Source of the DNA: Methanocorpusculum sp.
Lineage (GTDB): Archaea; Halobacteriota; Methanomicrobia; Methanomicrobiales; Methanocorpusculaceae
Assembly (NCBI GenBank): GCA_030539595.1
Contig: JAUNXW010000125.1
Location: forward strand, 1 to 5,075
DNA: 5,075 nucleotides
Reading direction: 5' to 3'
The notes beneath the pieces were generated by a model that worked only from the letters and a program-made list of their open reading frames with translations, had not been told where the DNA came from and searched no databases. Shown here piece after piece: positions 3,834-5,075 of the stretch. Both the position numbers and the translations under genes were made by a program. Each line of letters begins with the position of its first letter. Within the stretch, counting starts at the first letter, position 1.

Positions 3834-4514
3834 ATGACAATGCGTCCATATGTAATAATTAATTCAGCGATGAGCGCTGACGGCAAACTTGCCACCCGTG
3901 AGCGAAAGCAGACTAAAATCTCCGGCGAACAGGATTTTCAGCGCGTCGAAAAACTGCGCGCAGAGTCCGATGCGGTAATGGTTGGAATAGGCACAATATT
4001 TTCCGACGACCCTTCTCTCAGGCTCAAAAAAGATGAATCCGCAAAAAAACGCCGCGCGGAAGGAAAAGCAGAACATCCGATGAGAGTTGTTGTAGATTCT
4101 CTTGCGCGTATGCCTCTTGACTCAGATATGTTTAGGAAGGGAACAGGGCGAGTGGTTGTTTTCGTCTCAAAGAAGGCAGAACTTGAAAATGTCAGAGCTC
4201 TTTCAGAGAAGGCAGATGTGATTTACGCAGGAGAAGATTTCGTCGACCTTGAGATTGTTCTGGATAAACTCGGCAAAATGGGAGTTAAACAGCTTATGGT
4301 TGAAGGCGGCGCAACTCTTTTGTGGTCTTTCATGAGCAGAAGACTGTTCGATGAAATCAGAATTTATGTTGGTGCGCTGATTATCGGCGGAAAAGATGCC
4401 CCAACGTTTTCTGACGGAGAAGGTTTTATCGACCCGAATGATTTTACAAAACTCAATCTGAAGAGCGTCGATAAAATCGACGACGGCGTTCTTCTTACGT
4501 GGACGAGAAGATGA
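3834..4514 (+). CDS. arfC: 2,5-diamino-6-(ribosylamino)pyrimidin-4(3H)-one 5'-phosphate reductase, riboflavin synthesis, 226 aa
   Basis: This cytoplasmic enzyme reduces the ribose side chain of the diaminopyrimidinone phosphate to the ribityl form with NAD(P)H, in the archaeal/fungal branch of riboflavin and F420 precursor synthesis. The RibD C-terminal (DHFR-like) fold is clear: RPYVIINSAMSADGKLA (4-20), SDAVMVGIGTIFSDDPSL (45-62), MRVVVDS (83-89), the nucleotide-binding LMVEGGATLLW (154-164) and IIGGKDAPTFSDGEGF (183-198). Its length matches the family (about 220-225 residues), and no deaminase domain is present, as expected for the archaeal stand-alone reductase. ATG 3834 is favoured; TTG 3831 and ATG 3840 are alternatives three or six bases away and give almost the same protein. 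A charged insertion with many Lys and Arg (65-80) lies in a variable loop. The CYTH gene follows after 37 bp. Confidence 0.92.
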   Translation: MTMRPYVIINSAMSADGKLATRERKQTKISGEQDFQRVEKLRAESDAVMVGIGTIFSDDPSLRLKKDESAKKRRAEGKAEHPMRVVVDSLARMPLDSDMFRKGTGRVVVFVSKKAELENVRALSEKADVIYAGEDFVDLEIVLDKLGKMGVKQLMVEGGATLLWSFMSRRLFDEIRIYVGALIIGGKDAPTFSDGEGFIDPNDFTKLNLKSVDKIDDGVLLTWTRR

Positions 4515-4518
4515 GCAG

Positions 4519-4530
4519 GCTTAATATTAC
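4519..4530 (+). promoter_or_regulatory. TATA-like box for the CYTH gene
   Basis: The TTAATATTA core (about 4521-4529) lies just behind the arfC stop and about 27 bases before ATG 4552. No ribosome binding site is present, so a separate leaderless transcript is likely. Confidence 0.45.
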
Positions 4531-4551
4531 TCTGAACCTCAAATAATAGTT

Positions 4552-5075
4552 ATGGGTTTCGAAATCGAAATAAAAGTGAAGGTTGATTCTCTGGATAAGA
4601 TAAGAGACAACCTTTTGAAAAATAACTGCGACCTTATTGCCGATCAGGACGAATACGATATTTATTTTAATGCACCTCACAAGGATTTTGCAAAAAGCGA
4701 TGAGGCTTTGAGGCTTCGCTGTGTTAAAAATCAGAAGTGCGGGAAAATTATGCAGCCGAATATTACCTATAAAGGTCCTAAGGTAGGTCGTGAAGGGTTC
4801 AAAGCCCGTGAAGAGATTATTGCGGATGTCTCTGATTCGGATGAGTTTACGACGATTCTTGAACGTATTGGTTTTGTTAAGACGGCTGAGGTTGTTAAGC
4901 ACAGGGAGATTTATCAGTGCACTGATGCTATTGTGACGCTTGATAATTTATTGGGCGTGGGGTATTTTTCGGAGATTGAAGCGTCTTTTTCGCTTTCTGA
5001 AGATGAAGCGGTTAAGACGATTGATAAAACGGCTGAGATGGCGGGAATTTCAGGAGAGAGACTGACTAAGTCCTA
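4552..5075 (+). CDS. CYTH-domain protein, class IV (CyaB-like) adenylate cyclase family, cut by the right edge
   Basis: The frame opens at ATG 4552 and is unbroken for 174 residues to the edge. CYTH proteins bind triphosphorylated substrates with divalent metal inside a beta tunnel. The signature is present: ExExK at residues 4-8 (EIEIK), EALRLR (51-56), TYKGPK (72-77), KAREE (84-88), KHREIYQC (116-123), VTLDNLLGVGYFSEIE (128-143) with paired acidic residues Glu141 and Glu143. This LD-x-LG-x-FxEIE form is typical of the CyaB/archaeal class rather than the eukaryotic thiamine triphosphatases. Known activities in the family include cyclase and triphosphatase, so the real substrate is uncertain. 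Family members end near here, usually with a tyrosine soon after LT-K-S; the last two bases (TA) may start Tyr or a stop. It is likely to have its own promoter behind arfC. Confidence 0.88.
   Translation, partial: MGFEIEIKVKVDSLDKIRDNLLKNNCDLIADQDEYDIYFNAPHKDFAKSDEALRLRCVKNQKCGKIMQPNITYKGPKVGREGFKAREEIIADVSDSDEFTTILERIGFVKTAEVVKHREIYQCTDAIVTLDNLLGVGYFSEIEASFSLSEDEAVKTIDKTAEMAGISGERLTKS

Noticed and set aside
4495..4902. Minus-strand 135-codon frame opposite the CYTH gene
   Set aside because: The plus strand carries all CYTH signature motifs in an unbroken frame, so the antisense frame is a shadow.

Overview
The window looks archaeal, most likely from a methanogen-type euryarchaeote of moderate to low GC. 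The reasons are the right-hand genes: an archaeal-type diaminoribosylaminopyrimidinone-phosphate reductase of riboflavin synthesis (arfC/RibD2 family) and a CYTH-domain class IV adenylate cyclase-like protein. In addition, TATA-like boxes lie about 26-32 bases before several start codons that lack a Shine-Dalgarno sequence, which is the pattern of leaderless archaeal transcription. The genus cannot be set from the sequence alone.

Layout. (1) Bases 1-1693, minus strand: a tightly packed run of small genes read leftward from an intergenic switch. In order of transcription they are a 53-aa ribbon-helix-helix (RHH) protein, a 40-aa and a 42-aa peptide, an 81-aa and a 102-aa unknown, a 152-aa Cys-rich protein with an ASCH-like domain, and a winged-helix protein that runs off the left edge. 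The first six genes overlap their neighbours by 4 or 11 bases through ATGA-type stop/start junctions, as in a virus or plasmid early operon. (2) Bases 1694-1817: a 124-bp divergent control region with two outward TATA-like boxes, the same ACTCA(A/T)TAAA string facing outward at each, a tandem 10-bp-spaced repeat and two inverted repeats. (3) Bases 1818-3400, plus strand: a second RHH protein, then, 2 bases later behind a GGAGG site, a 435-aa coiled-coil DUF4041/GIY-YIG-like (T5orf172/MUG113) protein typical of prophages. A strong hairpin with T-rich DNA follows. (4) Bases 3401-5075: probable resident chromosome, with a 60-aa small protein, arfC and the CYTH protein (cut by the right edge), each with its own TATA-like box.

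Interpretation. The left two thirds look like the end of an integrated mobile element (provirus or plasmid). Two divergent transcription units, each headed by an RHH DNA-binding protein, share one short operator region. This resembles a CI/Cro-type switch in logic but is built from RHH proteins, and the arm opposite the operon carries the DUF4041/GIY-YIG protein. The element-chromosome junction probably lies between about 3400 and 3590. No integrase, tRNA or duplicated attachment site is visible here, so this remains inference.
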